DNA of 33,758 nucleotides from an uncultured Corynebacterium sp. (lineage in GTDB: Bacteria; Actinomycetota; Actinomycetes; Mycobacteriales; Mycobacteriaceae): assembly GCF_945649885.1 (NCBI RefSeq), contig NZ_CALZFS010000012.1, positions 1-33,758 on the forward strand, given 5' to 3'. Positions within the stretch are counted from its first letter, which is position 1. Every line of letters begins with the position of its first letter. Both the position numbers and the translations under genes were made by a program. The notes under the pieces were generated by a model. It was not told where the DNA came from. It worked only from the letters and a program-made list of their open reading frames with translations, and made no database searches. This document shows, in pieces, positions 1 through 7,855 of this stretch.

Positions 1-148
<148 letters not shown>

Positions 149-238
149 TCATATTACACCCTTATCCCCCTACGCAGTAGCAGGCGCAATGCGGGAAACG
201 GCAAAATAAGCCTGTTTTTGAGGGTGTGGCCTAAAAAA

Positions 239-802
239 TTATCCGTAGGTGTCCCGCGGTCCCCTGCCCTTGACATGCAGCGGTCCCTTGCGCCAGCTTG
301 GTGCCTTCGGTCCGAAGATGCGTAACTCAGAAATCGTATTTGGACCCACCTTTTCGGCGATGACCTGCAGAATCTGTCTCTGCATCATGCGGAGATTGGT
401 GGCCCAGGCAGTGGAATCACAGGTGATGAACAGCTTTTTATCCTTGATCATCTCCACACGAGCGTGTTGAGCGATCTTCGGCCCCACCAGTTCCTCCCAG
501 TGGGAAGTGACCCAACCAGCAGCGATATCTTTTCCCCACCCCCGGGATTGGATTTCCTTATTAAGGATGGATCCCAGGGGTTCAGCCGAACGCACATACG
601 GTTTATAACGGCCGTCGAGGCCGGTGGGTCGGCCTTTTTTGTACTTTGCCGAGCCCGAAGCACCACGCGACGCCGAAGTGCGCGGGGTCGAGCGTCGAAA
701 AGCATCTTTAGCGTTGAGGTCAGGCACCCGGCCGTTGCGACGACGTGCCTCATTACGCACCCGCTCAAAAGCCTGGGCGATCGGATCAATCTCATCGCTC
801 AT
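239..802 (-). CDS. dciA: DciA / DUF721 replicative helicase loader-type protein
   Basis: A 187-residue protein of the DUF721 family, known in actinobacteria as DciA (Rv0004 in M. tuberculosis). It works with the replicative helicase DnaB in bacteria that lack DnaC or DnaI. Residues 1-70 are basic and low in complexity (many Arg, Ser and Gly) and probably flexible. The conserved domain spans about residues 75-168, with the typical W-x8-WEELVG-x3-AxHA pattern near 97-114 and the [15 protein letters not shown] stretch near 127-141. The start codon overlaps the recF stop by four bases (799-802), so the two genes are translationally coupled and in one transcript. The family call is firm; the loader role is inferred from mycobacterial work. 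Confidence 0.9.
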   Translation of the reverse strand: MSDEIDPIAQAFERVRNEARRRNGRVPDLNAKDAFRRSTPRTSASRGASGSAKYKKGRPTGLDGRYKPYVRSAEPLGSILNKEIQSRGWGKDIAAGWVTSHWEELVGPKIAQHARVEMIKDKKLFITCDSTAWATNLRMMQRQILQVIAEKVGPNTISELRIFGPKAPSWRKGPLHVKGRGPRDTYG

Positions 803-1983
803 GATTCAGCATCCAGAAGTGAGATTCTGCCAGCATCGGTGTCCTGAACGGTGACCGTGTGACGTGCGATGATGGCGGCCTTCAAATTCTCGGGGAGATC
901 ATCATTGACAGCTGCGGTGATGAGCACCTGCTCAGCTTCCTGCGCGATACTGACAAGTTTTTCGCGCCGGCCAGCATCAAGTTCAGAGAAGACATCATCC
1001 AGGATGAGCACCGGATCAGTGCCATCAGAACGTAAAAGTTGGAATTCCGCAATGCGCATCGACAGTGCAAAAGACCAGGTCTCACCATGACTGGCAAAGC
1101 CCTTGGCCGGCTGCCCACCCAGGTAGAGATCAAGATCATCGCGGTGCGGACCCACCAGACTCAGGCCCCGTTCGATCTCGCGCTGGCGTTTGGCTGCCAG
1201 CTCAGTGAGCAGGGTGGCTTCGATGATGCCGGTATCAAACTCCTCGAAGTGGGCAAGACCGTTATCGATGGTCGTTTTGTAGTTCGCTGCTGCCGGGCGG
1301 GATTCCGGGGCAATGGTCTGATAAGCCTCATGGATTTGCTCACCCAACTCTTGAACCAGTGCAAACCGGGCAGCCATGACTTCTGCTCCCAGTCGTGCCA
1401 GCTGACCATCCCAGGCATCCAGGGTGGTCAAAGCCGCAGCCCCCTCATCATTTCCATACCCACGACGCAGCGCCATGGTGGCAGTTTTCAACAGGGCATT
1501 GCGCTGCTTGAGCACCTTGTCATAATCAGCCTTCACCCCGGCCATGCGCGGTTTCCGGGTCGCCAGGATGTCATCGAGATAACGCCTGCGCTCAGCCGGT
1601 TCACCCCGCACCAGGGCAAGATCTTCCGGGGCAAACAACACGGTTTTGATCACTCCGAGCAGCTCCCGCGGGGATTTCACGCGGGTGCGATTGATCTGCC
1701 CCTGGTTCGCGGCATGGGGTTTGATCAACAAATGAGCTGCCAGCTCACGACGCTGGTTCACCGCGACAGCGGAAATCCTGGCATTTGCCGCATTTGCCCG
1801 CACCAGCGGCGCATCCGTGGACACCCGGTGCGAGGACAGATGTGCCAGGTAGCCGATGGCTTCCACGATATTGGTCTTCCCGAAACCATTACGGCCCACG
1901 AAAACTGTAATTCCAGGTTCCAGCTCTAGATTGAGTTCAGGCCAGGACCGGTAGTCACGTAATTCCAAGGAACGGATGTACAT
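799..1983 (-). CDS. recF: DNA replication and repair protein RecF
   Basis: A 394-residue SMC-like ATPase that helps load RecA at single-strand gaps together with RecO and RecR. The Walker A motif GRNGFGKTN is at residues 30-38, the ABC-type signature SHGETWS at about 298-304, and Walker B VLILDD at about 325-330, followed by the D-loop segment [10 protein letters not shown]. The LVGPHRDDL segment at 276-284 is characteristic of RecF. Length is normal for the family. It lies downstream of dnaN with a 165-base gap holding a large inverted repeat, and overlaps dciA by four bases. The ATG at 1983 begins right at the conserved [15 protein letters not shown]-terminus, so the start is secure. Confidence 0.96.
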   Translation of the reverse strand: MYIRSLELRDYRSWPELNLELEPGITVFVGRNGFGKTNIVEAIGYLAHLSSHRVSTDAPLVRANAANARISAVAVNQRRELAAHLLIKPHAANQGQINRTRVKSPRELLGVIKTVLFAPEDLALVRGEPAERRRYLDDILATRKPRMAGVKADYDKVLKQRNALLKTATMALRRGYGNDEGAAALTTLDAWDGQLARLGAEVMAARFALVQELGEQIHEAYQTIAPESRPAAANYKTTIDNGLAHFEEFDTGIIEATLLTELAAKRQREIERGLSLVGPHRDDLDLYLGGQPAKGFASHGETWSFALSMRIAEFQLLRSDGTDPVLILDDVFSELDAGRREKLVSIAQEAEQVLITAAVNDDLPENLKAAIIARHTVTVQDTDAGRISLLDAES

Positions 1984-2024
1984 GGCGGCGACCCTCCCTT
2001 TTCATACTCTCAATGTGGGGTTTT

Positions 2025-2088
2025 GGTATAGCACCGCGCCCCCTTGTGAAAGGGGAAATGGTGTCCCACCACAAGGGGGCGCGATACC
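2025..2088. terminator. Large interrupted inverted repeat between dnaN and recF
   Basis: A perfect 14-base inverted repeat (2035-2048 with 2070-2083) extends outward as GGTAT (2025-2029) pairing with ATACC (2084-2088) across a five-base bulge. That gives about 19 base pairs closing a 21-base loop. It is followed by TTTT on the plus strand but by AAAACCCC on the minus strand, which is the coding direction. It is therefore not a textbook intrinsic terminator for dnaN. A second small hairpin (CGGTTT/AAACCG, 2099-2120) lies nearer the dnaN stop. Attenuation or mRNA processing between dnaN and recF is possible. Confidence 0.5.
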
Positions 2089-2148
2089 TTTTCAGGCACG
2101 GTTTTCTCTACAAGAAACCGCTGGTCAAACTGGGGGTTTAATGCTGTT

Positions 2149-3333
2149 TTAGCCCGGAAGTCGGACTGGCATCAGCAGGTAGGTGAAGTAGGTGTCCGGA
2201 GTCTGGAAGATACCGCGTTCATCTGCCTCTGGGAATTCTTCCGGCTCCGGGACCATGATGGCTGGACGGGAAGGTTCGGTGAATCCGAACACTGCACGGG
2301 AGGTGGGAAGAACAGAAAGTCCATCCTTCAGGTAGCCCGGGTTGAAGGCGATGCGCAGATCCTTACCGGTGAAAGCACACGGGAGGATTTCCTGGGCATG
2401 ACCAGCATCGGAACCGCCGGCGGACAGGATGACCTGGCCTTCAGAGAATTCCATGATGATCTGGGCATTTCGGTCAGCAACCAGGGACACACGACGAACA
2501 GCATCCAGGAGAGCTGAGATCTCCACCGAGGCAATCGCAGTGTGTTCCTTGGGCAGCAGCGGCTGAATATTCGGGAAGTCCGCATCCAACATGCGGGTGG
2601 TGCTTTCGCGGTTATCGGTGTGAATACCAAAAAGTCCTTCACGGCCGACCTGTTCACCGGTACCAACAGCAATCTCGATGGGATCGTTGAGGCTGGTGTC
2701 CAAGGTGCGAGCATTTTCCAGGAGGGTCTTCGCGGGAATCAGCAGCTTGGCGTCGATTCCGGTGGAGGTTGGTTCCCATTCGAAGGTACGCAGTGCCAGA
2801 CGGAAACGGTCCGTGGCGGCAAGGCTGATCTGGTTGCCGTTGATCTCCATGTTGACACCGGTGAGCATGGGCAGAGAATCGTCTCTACCTGCAGCGGAAG
2901 CAACTTGGGTGACAGCTTCTGTGAAGAGCTTCGGATCGATGGTTCCGGTGGATTCCGGAAGGGTCGGAAGCGTTGGGTAATCATCCAGTGGGATGGAAGG
3001 CAGCTCGAAGCTGGTGGTGCCACAGGAAACCTGGACCTTGGATCCGTCGAGACGGAAGTCAACCGGCTTGTTCGGCAGGGTGCCGATGATTTCCGAGAGC
3101 ATCTTGCCGGCAACAGCAATACGACCAGGAACAGCAACCTCTGCGGAAACACGGACCCGGGTGGACACCTCGTAGTCGTAACCTGCCAGTTCCAAGCCTT
3201 CATCATCAGCTGTGATCAGCATGGCTCGCAACACCGGCTGGGTTGGCTTGGTGGGCAGGTTTCGAGCAACCCAGCCCACGGACGTGACCAGATCCTCCCT
3301 GGCCACACGGAATGACACGTTTTGTGGCTCCAT
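2149..3333 (-). CDS. dnaN: DNA polymerase III sliding clamp, beta subunit
   Basis: A 394-residue beta clamp, the ring that tethers the replicative polymerase and other clamp-binding proteins to DNA. The sequence fits the actinobacterial clamp throughout: an N-terminal domain beginning SFRVAREDLVTSVGWVARNL, a middle domain with the LPMLTGVNMEI segment, and the C-terminal domain ending TYFTYLLMPVRLPG, where the P-V-R-L-P tail forms part of the peptide-binding pocket. The ATG at 3333 has AAGGAG 13 bases upstream, a long but acceptable spacing. It follows dnaA across the likely origin. A strong hairpin after dnaA suggests dnaN has its own promoter in the 3334-3700 stretch. Confidence 0.96.
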   Translation of the reverse strand: MEPQNVSFRVAREDLVTSVGWVARNLPTKPTQPVLRAMLITADDEGLELAGYDYEVSTRVRVSAEVAVPGRIAVAGKMLSEIIGTLPNKPVDFRLDGSKVQVSCGTTSFELPSIPLDDYPTLPTLPESTGTIDPKLFTEAVTQVASAAGRDDSLPMLTGVNMEINGNQISLAATDRFRLALRTFEWEPTSTGIDAKLLIPAKTLLENARTLDTSLNDPIEIAVGTGEQVGREGLFGIHTDNRESTTRMLDADFPNIQPLLPKEHTAIASVEISALLDAVRRVSLVADRNAQIIMEFSEGQVILSAGGSDAGHAQEILPCAFTGKDLRIAFNPGYLKDGLSVLPTSRAVFGFTEPSRPAIMVPEPEEFPEADERGIFQTPDTYFTYLLMPVRLPG

Positions 3334-3748
3334 GCTGACTTAAAGCTCCTTGAAAAGTTCGTTGACTAAATATCATTCCAACGTTTCCATGGCATGACCA
3401 GGGATTATCCCGGAATCAGATGGCTGAATCCGGGTGTTGCTCCGGGAGAAGTGCCAGCAGGGACAAAGTTGTTGTTCCTGTCAGCACCGACGTAGCGGTT
3501 GTTGGAATTGCACATCCCTAACGTACCTGTGCCCAGCACAGTTCGGGAATTTGTAATTTCAATCTTTGCCCGTTTGGAGCTGAGCTCCGATCGATGATTT
3601 TTGTCATTCACCAACGTTTCTCCCCAACCCCTCTTTCTCTTAGTTAAGTTCTAGTAAGAAGAATGGTAGTAACAGTAGGTCCTGTGCACTCTGTGGATGA
3701 AGCATCATCGACCAAGGTAGCTGTGAAAATCTGCCATGTGAAGCAGCT

Positions 3749-3788
3749 TGTGGATAGCCTGTGGATAACTCAACCAGCCTGTGGATAA
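3749..3788 (-). promoter_or_regulatory. DnaA boxes, cluster 1 (three, minus orientation)
   Basis: TGTGGATAG at 3749-3757 (one mismatch), TGTGGATAA at 3760-3768 (perfect) and TGTGGATAA at 3780-3788 (perfect) all read TTATCCACA on the minus strand. The last two sit in an exact 15-base direct repeat, AGCCTGTGGATAACT, at 3756-3770 and 3776-3790, with a 20-base period. Offsets between successive boxes are 11 and 20 bases. Confidence 0.85.
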
Positions 3789-3805
3789 CTTCCGGGAGGT
3801 GGATT

Positions 3806-3867
3806 CTATCCCCAGAAGGGTGAAATGTATCCCCAGCTTATACACAGTTTTCGGGTAGTTGTGCACA
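3806..3867 (+). promoter_or_regulatory. DnaA boxes, cluster 2 (plus orientation, two strong and two weak)
   Basis: TTATACACA at 3838-3846 fits TTWTNCACA exactly, and TTGTGCACA at 3859-3867 has one mismatch. Two weaker ATCCCCA sites, CTATCCCCA (3806-3814) and GTATCCCCA (3827-3835), precede them. Offsets are 21, 11 and 21 bases, and all four point toward cluster 1. Whether the weak sites bind DnaA is an inference from spacing. Confidence 0.65.
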
Positions 3868-3939
3868 GGCCTGAAATCGACTGGACCCATGTTCCAAAGT
3901 GACCGAATTCACCAAATTACAAATCTGTAATTACACAGC

Positions 3940-3960
3940 TGTGCATAGGGTTGTGGATAG
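3940..3960 (-). promoter_or_regulatory. DnaA box-like pair
   Basis: TGTGCATAG at 3940-3948 and TGTGGATAG at 3952-3960 each differ from the consensus (read on the minus strand as TTATNCACA) at one position. They lie 12 bases apart, on the dnaA side of the main array and beside an A/T-rich stretch. Confidence 0.6.
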
Positions 3961-4171
3961 TTTTTCAGCTTTTCACTCTCTTTACCGAGGCTGTTTTCTT
4001 GTCATTTCACCCTTTTGGCCATCTTGGGGATCTCGCACTCCTCTGACCTGCTGCTTCAGTGGCCAGAGCTGCAGGAAAACGCCATCAAATGACAAAAATC
4101 CGGTCTTCTCACTAACTGCAGCACCACTTCCACACCTCGTGGAACTCCCCTGAAACTGTGGAAACACAAAA

Positions 4172-4199
4172 ATGGCCCACCTTTTTAAAGGTGAGCCAT
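4172..4199 (-). terminator. Rho-independent terminator of dnaA
   Basis: A 13-base-pair stem (4172-4184 with 4187-4199, one G-U-type pair) closes a two-base loop. On the minus strand it is followed directly by TTTTTG, a good intrinsic terminator 65 bases past the dnaA stop. On the plus strand it is followed by CTTTTG, so it may work in both directions. It implies that dnaA is not simply co-transcribed with dnaN. Confidence 0.85.
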
Positions 4200-4263
4200 C
4201 TTTTGTCATTCTCAGTGTGCCGTTCTGGGATCCGTCCCCCTGAAAAGCACTGGAAATGTAGTT

Positions 4264-6042
4264 CTAGTTTCGACCCCTGGACTTGATCAGCTGGGTCAGC
4301 TGCTGGATTTCATCGTAGGTATCGCGCTTTTCGGTCATTTCCTGCCGGATCTTCCTGTCGGCATACATCACAGTAGTGTGGTCCTTACCGCCAAAGACAT
4401 CACCGATCTTGGGCAGTGACATATCGGTCAGCTCACGGCACAGGTACATCGCCAGCTGGCGGGCATGAGCCACTGCACGGGTTTTACCTGCTCCACGCAG
4501 GGTGTCCACGGAGATCTCGAAGTATTCCGCAGCCACTTCCATGATCACAGGTGCTGTGATCTCCATGTCCTCAGGCTCTGGGAGGATGTCGCGCAGTGCG
4601 ACGATCGCCATTTCCTTATCGATCGGCTGATTGATCAACGAGGAGTATGCGGAAACACGGATCAGGGCGCCTTCCAGTTCACGGATGGATGATTCAAACC
4701 TGCTGGCAATAAGTTCCAGGACTTCACGGTCCACCTGCGTGCCGTCTGCCTGGGCTTTCTTCATCAAAATGGCGATCCGGGTTTCCAGATCAGGTGGCTG
4801 GATATCGGTGATCAGACCGCCCTCAAAACGGGTCCGCAGACGATCTTCCAACGTGGTCAGCTGACGTGGCGGACGGTCAGAGGACAGGATGATCTGCTTT
4901 TCCGCCTGGTGGAGTGCATTGAAGGTATGGAAGAACTCCTCCTGGGTTCCTTCCTTACCTGCCAGGAACTGGATGTCATCCACCATGAGGATGTCCAGGT
5001 TGCGGTACCTGCGCTTGAAGGACTCCTGGCGGTCGTCTCGCACGGAGTTGATGTAGTCGTTGGTGAATTCCTCACTCGAGACATACTTGATCCGCAGGCC
5101 AGGCTGTAGCTCCTGCGCATAATTTCCCACTGCATGCAGCAGGTGTGTTTTGCCCAGGCCGGAGCCACCAGAGATAAACAGTGGGTTGAAGGCCTTGGCA
5201 GGGCTTTCGGCCACCGCCACCGCAGCCGCGTTGGCGAAACGGTTGAAGGGCCCGATCACAAAACTCTCGAAGGTGTACTTCGGGTTGAGTGATACTTCCC
5301 TATTGGGGTTGTGAGCAGGAGTTTCACGCGGAATGCGCTGTGGATGTGCCGGCTGCTGGGGTGGTTCCACCGGGGCCGGGTTGGGATCAAACCCCTGATC
5401 AAAGGCTGGTTCACTGTGCGTTGATTGCCAACCACTTGGGCTCTGCTGGGACTGCTGCTGGGTGTTCTCCCCCACGATGAATTGCCCGGGGGCACTGTTT
5501 CTGGACTGCTGTGCTGGCATCTGGGGCTGAACCTGCTGCTGAGCAGGATGCTGTCCCGGGTGATGCCCGGAGTTCTGTCCTGCATGCTGGCCGAGCTGTT
5601 GGCCTTGATGTTGCCCAAACTGCTGGCCAGCACCCTGAGCACCACGCTGCCCGGAACCTTGAGCCTGGTTCTGCCCCTGATGCTGTCCACCATGTGGGTA
5701 GTTGATCTCCTGCTGCTTTGGCGCAGGTGGCGCGTGGGGATCCTCGGGTTCTTTTGACGGCTCAACGCTGACTGCAAGGCTGAATGACCTGCCCATACGC
5801 ATGGACAGCACCTTGGTCAGAGATTCACCCAGGTCATGTTCAATGGCATTTTTGGCCAGGGCATGCGGAGTGGAGAGCACTGCGTACCCATCAACCAGGG
5901 CGATTGGTTTGGCCAGGTTGAGGTAGGCACGTTGGGTTGGGGTCAGTGCTGGTATACCACTGTCGGGTTGCTGGCTCAAACTATTGAGGTCTTCGACGAC
6001 CTGACGCCAGGTTTCGAGCAAGGAAGATGAGTTCTGGCTCAC
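4264..6042 (-). CDS. dnaA: Chromosomal replication initiator protein DnaA
   Basis: A 592-residue AAA+ initiator that binds DnaA boxes and opens the origin. Domain I is about residues 1-95. The AAA+ core starts near 250: Walker A GGSGLGKT at 292-299, Walker B LMVDD at 352-356, sensor I ILSSDRPP at 385-392, and the arginine-finger segment LRTRFEGGL at 402-410. Domain IV ends with the DNA-binding signature [15 protein letters not shown] at 551-565. The start is a GTG (6040-6042) preceded by AAGGAG. The linker (about 105-250) is unusually long; its 117-203 part is built from Gln, Gly and His (repeated GQ and HxGQ). This makes the protein longer than typical DnaA. Boxes upstream (6237-6389) suggest self-regulation. 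Confidence 0.97.
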   Translation of the reverse strand: MSQNSSSLLETWRQVVEDLNSLSQQPDSGIPALTPTQRAYLNLAKPIALVDGYAVLSTPHALAKNAIEHDLGESLTKVLSMRMGRSFSLAVSVEPSKEPEDPHAPPAPKQQEINYPHGGQHQGQNQAQGSGQRGAQGAGQQFGQHQGQQLGQHAGQNSGHHPGQHPAQQQVQPQMPAQQSRNSAPGQFIVGENTQQQSQQSPSGWQSTHSEPAFDQGFDPNPAPVEPPQQPAHPQRIPRETPAHNPNREVSLNPKYTFESFVIGPFNRFANAAAVAVAESPAKAFNPLFISGGSGLGKTHLLHAVGNYAQELQPGLRIKYVSSEEFTNDYINSVRDDRQESFKRRYRNLDILMVDDIQFLAGKEGTQEEFFHTFNALHQAEKQIILSSDRPPRQLTTLEDRLRTRFEGGLITDIQPPDLETRIAILMKKAQADGTQVDREVLELIASRFESSIRELEGALIRVSAYSSLINQPIDKEMAIVALRDILPEPEDMEITAPVIMEVAAEYFEISVDTLRGAGKTRAVAHARQLAMYLCRELTDMSLPKIGDVFGGKDHTTVMYADRKIRQEMTEKRDTYDEIQQLTQLIKSRGRN

Positions 6043-6085
6043 TATTTTGAGGATCTCCTTTTGTCGAAACGACTAATTTTTATGT

Positions 6086-6106
6086 CTTTTCGCGGGGTGC
6101 GAAAAG
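6086..6106 (-). promoter_or_regulatory. Inverted repeat in the dnaA leader/promoter
   Basis: CTTTTCGC (6086-6093) and GCGAAAAG (6099-6106) form a perfect 8-base inverted repeat with a five-base spacer, about 45-65 bases upstream of the dnaA GTG. A/T-rich sequence on both sides could supply a -10 element. It may be a regulator-binding site or an mRNA hairpin; the sequence does not decide. Confidence 0.45.
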
Positions 6107-6236
6107 GTTAATTTCATATGTGGACGAGATGGCGGGGAAATGACAATTATTCAAATGTTGTCCACTGTGCACTTCTTGGTATTTCTACAGCTTGTTCCAC
6201 ACCTTGAAATGGCTTCTAACCATTGTCTCCACAATG

Positions 6237-6281
6237 TTGTCCACAGCTGTGGACAACTTTCCCAAAAATCACTTATCCACA
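6237..6281. promoter_or_regulatory. DnaA boxes upstream of dnaA, cluster A
   Basis: TTATCCACA at 6273-6281 is perfect on the plus strand. TTGTCCACA at 6237-6245 (plus) and TGTGGACAA at 6248-6256 (the same site on the minus strand) are one-mismatch boxes facing each other 11 bases apart. They lie about 200-240 bases upstream of the dnaA start, suiting DnaA autoregulation or a second binding region of the origin. Confidence 0.7.
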
Positions 6282-6380
6282 GGATAGCGCACAACCTGTG
6301 GAAATAATGCATCGCCTAGAAAAGGTTTCTACCTGCACTTTCGCCTCCCGGAAGCTGGCTTGGTGTTCAAGATTTGAAAG

Positions 6381-6389
6381 TTATCCACA
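6381..6389 (+). promoter_or_regulatory. Single perfect DnaA box
   Basis: TTATCCACA, plus strand, 108 bases from the perfect box at 6273-6281, in the dnaA-rpmH gap. Confidence 0.7.
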
Positions 6390-6917
6390 GGTGGAAGCTT
6401 TCACAGGGTGTTGAATCTCTGTGTTGAATTCATTGTTACCCGCAGGTCAATCCCTGTGTCCAACCCCTGTGGATTGTTTTTCCCGGCTGGTTTCCGGACT
6501 TGGGCAGGAAGTGCCCTGGGAAAGGCGTTTGGGCGGGCAATACACCCTCCCACCAGTGGTTAATGCCACCTTTGTAATTATGGGGGCCCCCGTGATTTGC
6601 GTGGAGTATCGATTTGTTTTTAGAGGTCGACTTTGCCTAAGCTGGTCTAGTCTGTCGCATCGTATGATCTCGGTTATTGATCCTGATCTCCAAGACATAA
6701 CGAATGTGCTTTTGAGAGCTGCACTTTCAGATGAAGTGCGGCGAGTGGTTCCACACCAGGAGCCACACCTCAATTCGAATCATCCAAACTGTTGGGTGAT
6801 CGTTCCCCGGAATAATCGGGCTGTTGCGAATCCGCTGTTACGGCTGTGCTCGCAAGGGATGTCCGTCGTACCGGTGTGTCCGGTGACCCGACAACAAAAA
6901 TATTAGGAGTGTTTAAC

Positions 6918-7061
6918 GTGACTAAGGGCAAGCGGACGTTCCAGCCGAACAACCGTCGTCGTGCACGTGTTCACGGCTTCCGTCTTCGTATGCGTACCCG
7001 CGCCGGCCGTGCAATTGTTGCGGCTCGTCGTCGCAAGGGTCGCGCGAAGCTGACCGCGTAG
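6918..7061 (+). CDS. rpmH: 50S ribosomal protein L34
   Basis: A 47-residue, highly basic protein. It begins at GTG 6918 as (M)[15 protein letters not shown] and continues through the L34 signature [14 protein letters not shown], ending GRAKLTA. It is a small part of the large ribosomal subunit. The frame is open further upstream (to 6846), but the extension has no family similarity. AGGAG at 6905-6909 sits eight bases before the GTG, which fixes the start. It is the first gene of the conserved rpmH-rnpA-yidD-yidC set. Confidence 0.97.
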   Translation: MTKGKRTFQPNNRRRARVHGFRLRMRTRAGRAIVAARRRKGRAKLTA

Positions 7062-7090
7062 TAGCGTCACCAAATTTAGGTGTCACAACG

Positions 7091-7492
7091 TTGCTTCCCC
7101 CGCAGAATAAACTGAATTCATCTGTGCAATTTCGCACCACGATGAAGAAAGGCCGACGCTCGGGAAGCAAAACTGTAGTTGTACATCTGTGGGATAGTGC
7201 CGAATCGTTGGATGGCACCGGGAAACAAGGCGTAGTTGCCTCTTCCGGTGGTCCACGGTTCGGCCTTATCGTTTCCAAGGCCGTCGGGAATGCTGTGATT
7301 CGTCACCGCACCTCCCGACGGCTTCGTCATGTGTGCGCCACCATTGCAGCAGATTCTCCGGAGCTCCTCTCCCCCACTCACCATGTGGTGATCCGGGCAT
7401 TGCCGGGATCGGGTGAGGCGTCATCGCAGGATCTGGAACGTGATATCCGCCATGGACTGAAGAAGGCTGGTCGTGTACGAACCGATAAGTGA
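7091..7492 (+). CDS. rnpA: Ribonuclease P protein component
   Basis: A 133-residue basic protein, the partner of the RnpB RNA in the enzyme that matures tRNA 5' ends. It starts at TTG 7091 as (M)[17 protein letters not shown], the usual N-terminus of actinobacterial RnpA; the next in-frame ATG (7142) would cut into it. The RNA-binding signature is at about residues 57-80 ([20 protein letters not shown] followed by RRLRH). It follows rpmH by 29 bases and overlaps yidD by 20 bases. The TTG start is inferred from family alignment, since no strong ribosome binding site is visible. Confidence 0.93.
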   Translation: MLPPQNKLNSSVQFRTTMKKGRRSGSKTVVVHLWDSAESLDGTGKQGVVASSGGPRFGLIVSKAVGNAVIRHRTSRRLRHVCATIAADSPELLSPTHHVVIRALPGSGEASSQDLERDIRHGLKKAGRVRTDK

Positions 7493-7772
7493 TGATCCCC
7501 AGGTCATCCCTCCACCGAAAGGGCCTGCAGCGAAGGTGCTGGCAGGTGCGGTTCGTTTCTACCAAAAGTATTTGTCTGGCCTTAAGATGGCATCGACATG
7601 TCGCTTTGATCCTGTCTGCAGCACCTATGCGCTGAAGGCGGTATCGGTTCATGGGGCTGCAAAGGGAACTGTTCTGGCCTCTGCCAGGTTGTCCAAGTGT
7701 GGGCCCTGGCATCCCGGTGGTTATGATCCGGTTCCCCACCCGGGTTTCTGGTCCACTGAGACAGTCAAGTAG
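7473..7772 (+). CDS. yidD: Membrane protein insertion efficiency factor YidD
   Basis: A 99-residue protein of the YidD family (DUF37). The family is thought to assist YidC-dependent membrane protein insertion from the inner face of the membrane. The family core runs from [18 protein letters not shown] through [20 protein letters not shown] to [13 protein letters not shown], with conserved cysteines at about residues 43, 49 and 76. It starts at GTG 7473 inside the 3' end of rnpA, a 20-base overlap that suggests translational coupling. About 80 bases separate it from yidC. Confidence 0.93.
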   Translation: MYEPISDDPQVIPPPKGPAAKVLAGAVRFYQKYLSGLKMASTCRFDPVCSTYALKAVSVHGAAKGTVLASARLSKCGPWHPGGYDPVPHPGFWSTETVK

Positions 7773-7855
7773 TTATTTTCGGCTTAAGCATATGACGTGA
7801 AAGTGCCCTAAAAAGTACATACGTCTTATTAACAATCGAGGAGTTTCGACTCACA

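Larger units (their letters stand above)
3334..4171. other. oriC: Putative chromosomal origin (oriC) between dnaA and dnaN
   Basis: A non-coding stretch of about 840 bases between dnaN and the dnaA terminator, with a dense group of DnaA-box 9-mers at 3749-3960 (TTATCCACA and close variants on both strands). A/T-rich parts flank the group: about 3630-3680 (TTAGTTAAG, AGTAAGAAGAATGG) and 3904-3935 (ATTCACCAAATTACAAATCTGTAATTACAC). Either could be the unwinding element. Short open frames in this region have no recognisable protein character. The position between dnaA and dnaN matches the mapped mycobacterial origin. The dnaN promoter must also lie here. The exact origin limits are inferred. Confidence 0.75.
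6043..6917. promoter_or_regulatory. Divergent dnaA / rpmH intergenic region
   Basis: An 875-base non-coding stretch between two divergent operons. The dnaA side holds the leader repeat and the DnaA boxes listed separately. The middle holds a 10-base perfect palindrome GGGGGCCCCC (6582-6591). The rpmH side holds TATGAT (6663-6668), a possible -10 element, but no clear -35 partner. A plus-strand open frame across 6421-6906 has no protein-like features and is not annotated. Confidence 0.6.

Noticed and set aside
3405..3614. Minus-strand 69-codon open frame upstream of dnaN
   Set aside because: No recognisable protein features and no good start signal; it lies in the origin/promoter region.
5319..5336. 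parS-like sequence (GTTTCACGCGGAA) inside dnaA
   Set aside because: It matches only about 11 of 16 positions of TGTTTCACGTGAAACA and lies in a conserved coding stretch.
6421..6906. Plus-strand 161-codon open frame between dnaA and rpmH
   Set aside because: It has no domain, no ribosome binding site and odd composition, and covers the promoter region of rpmH.
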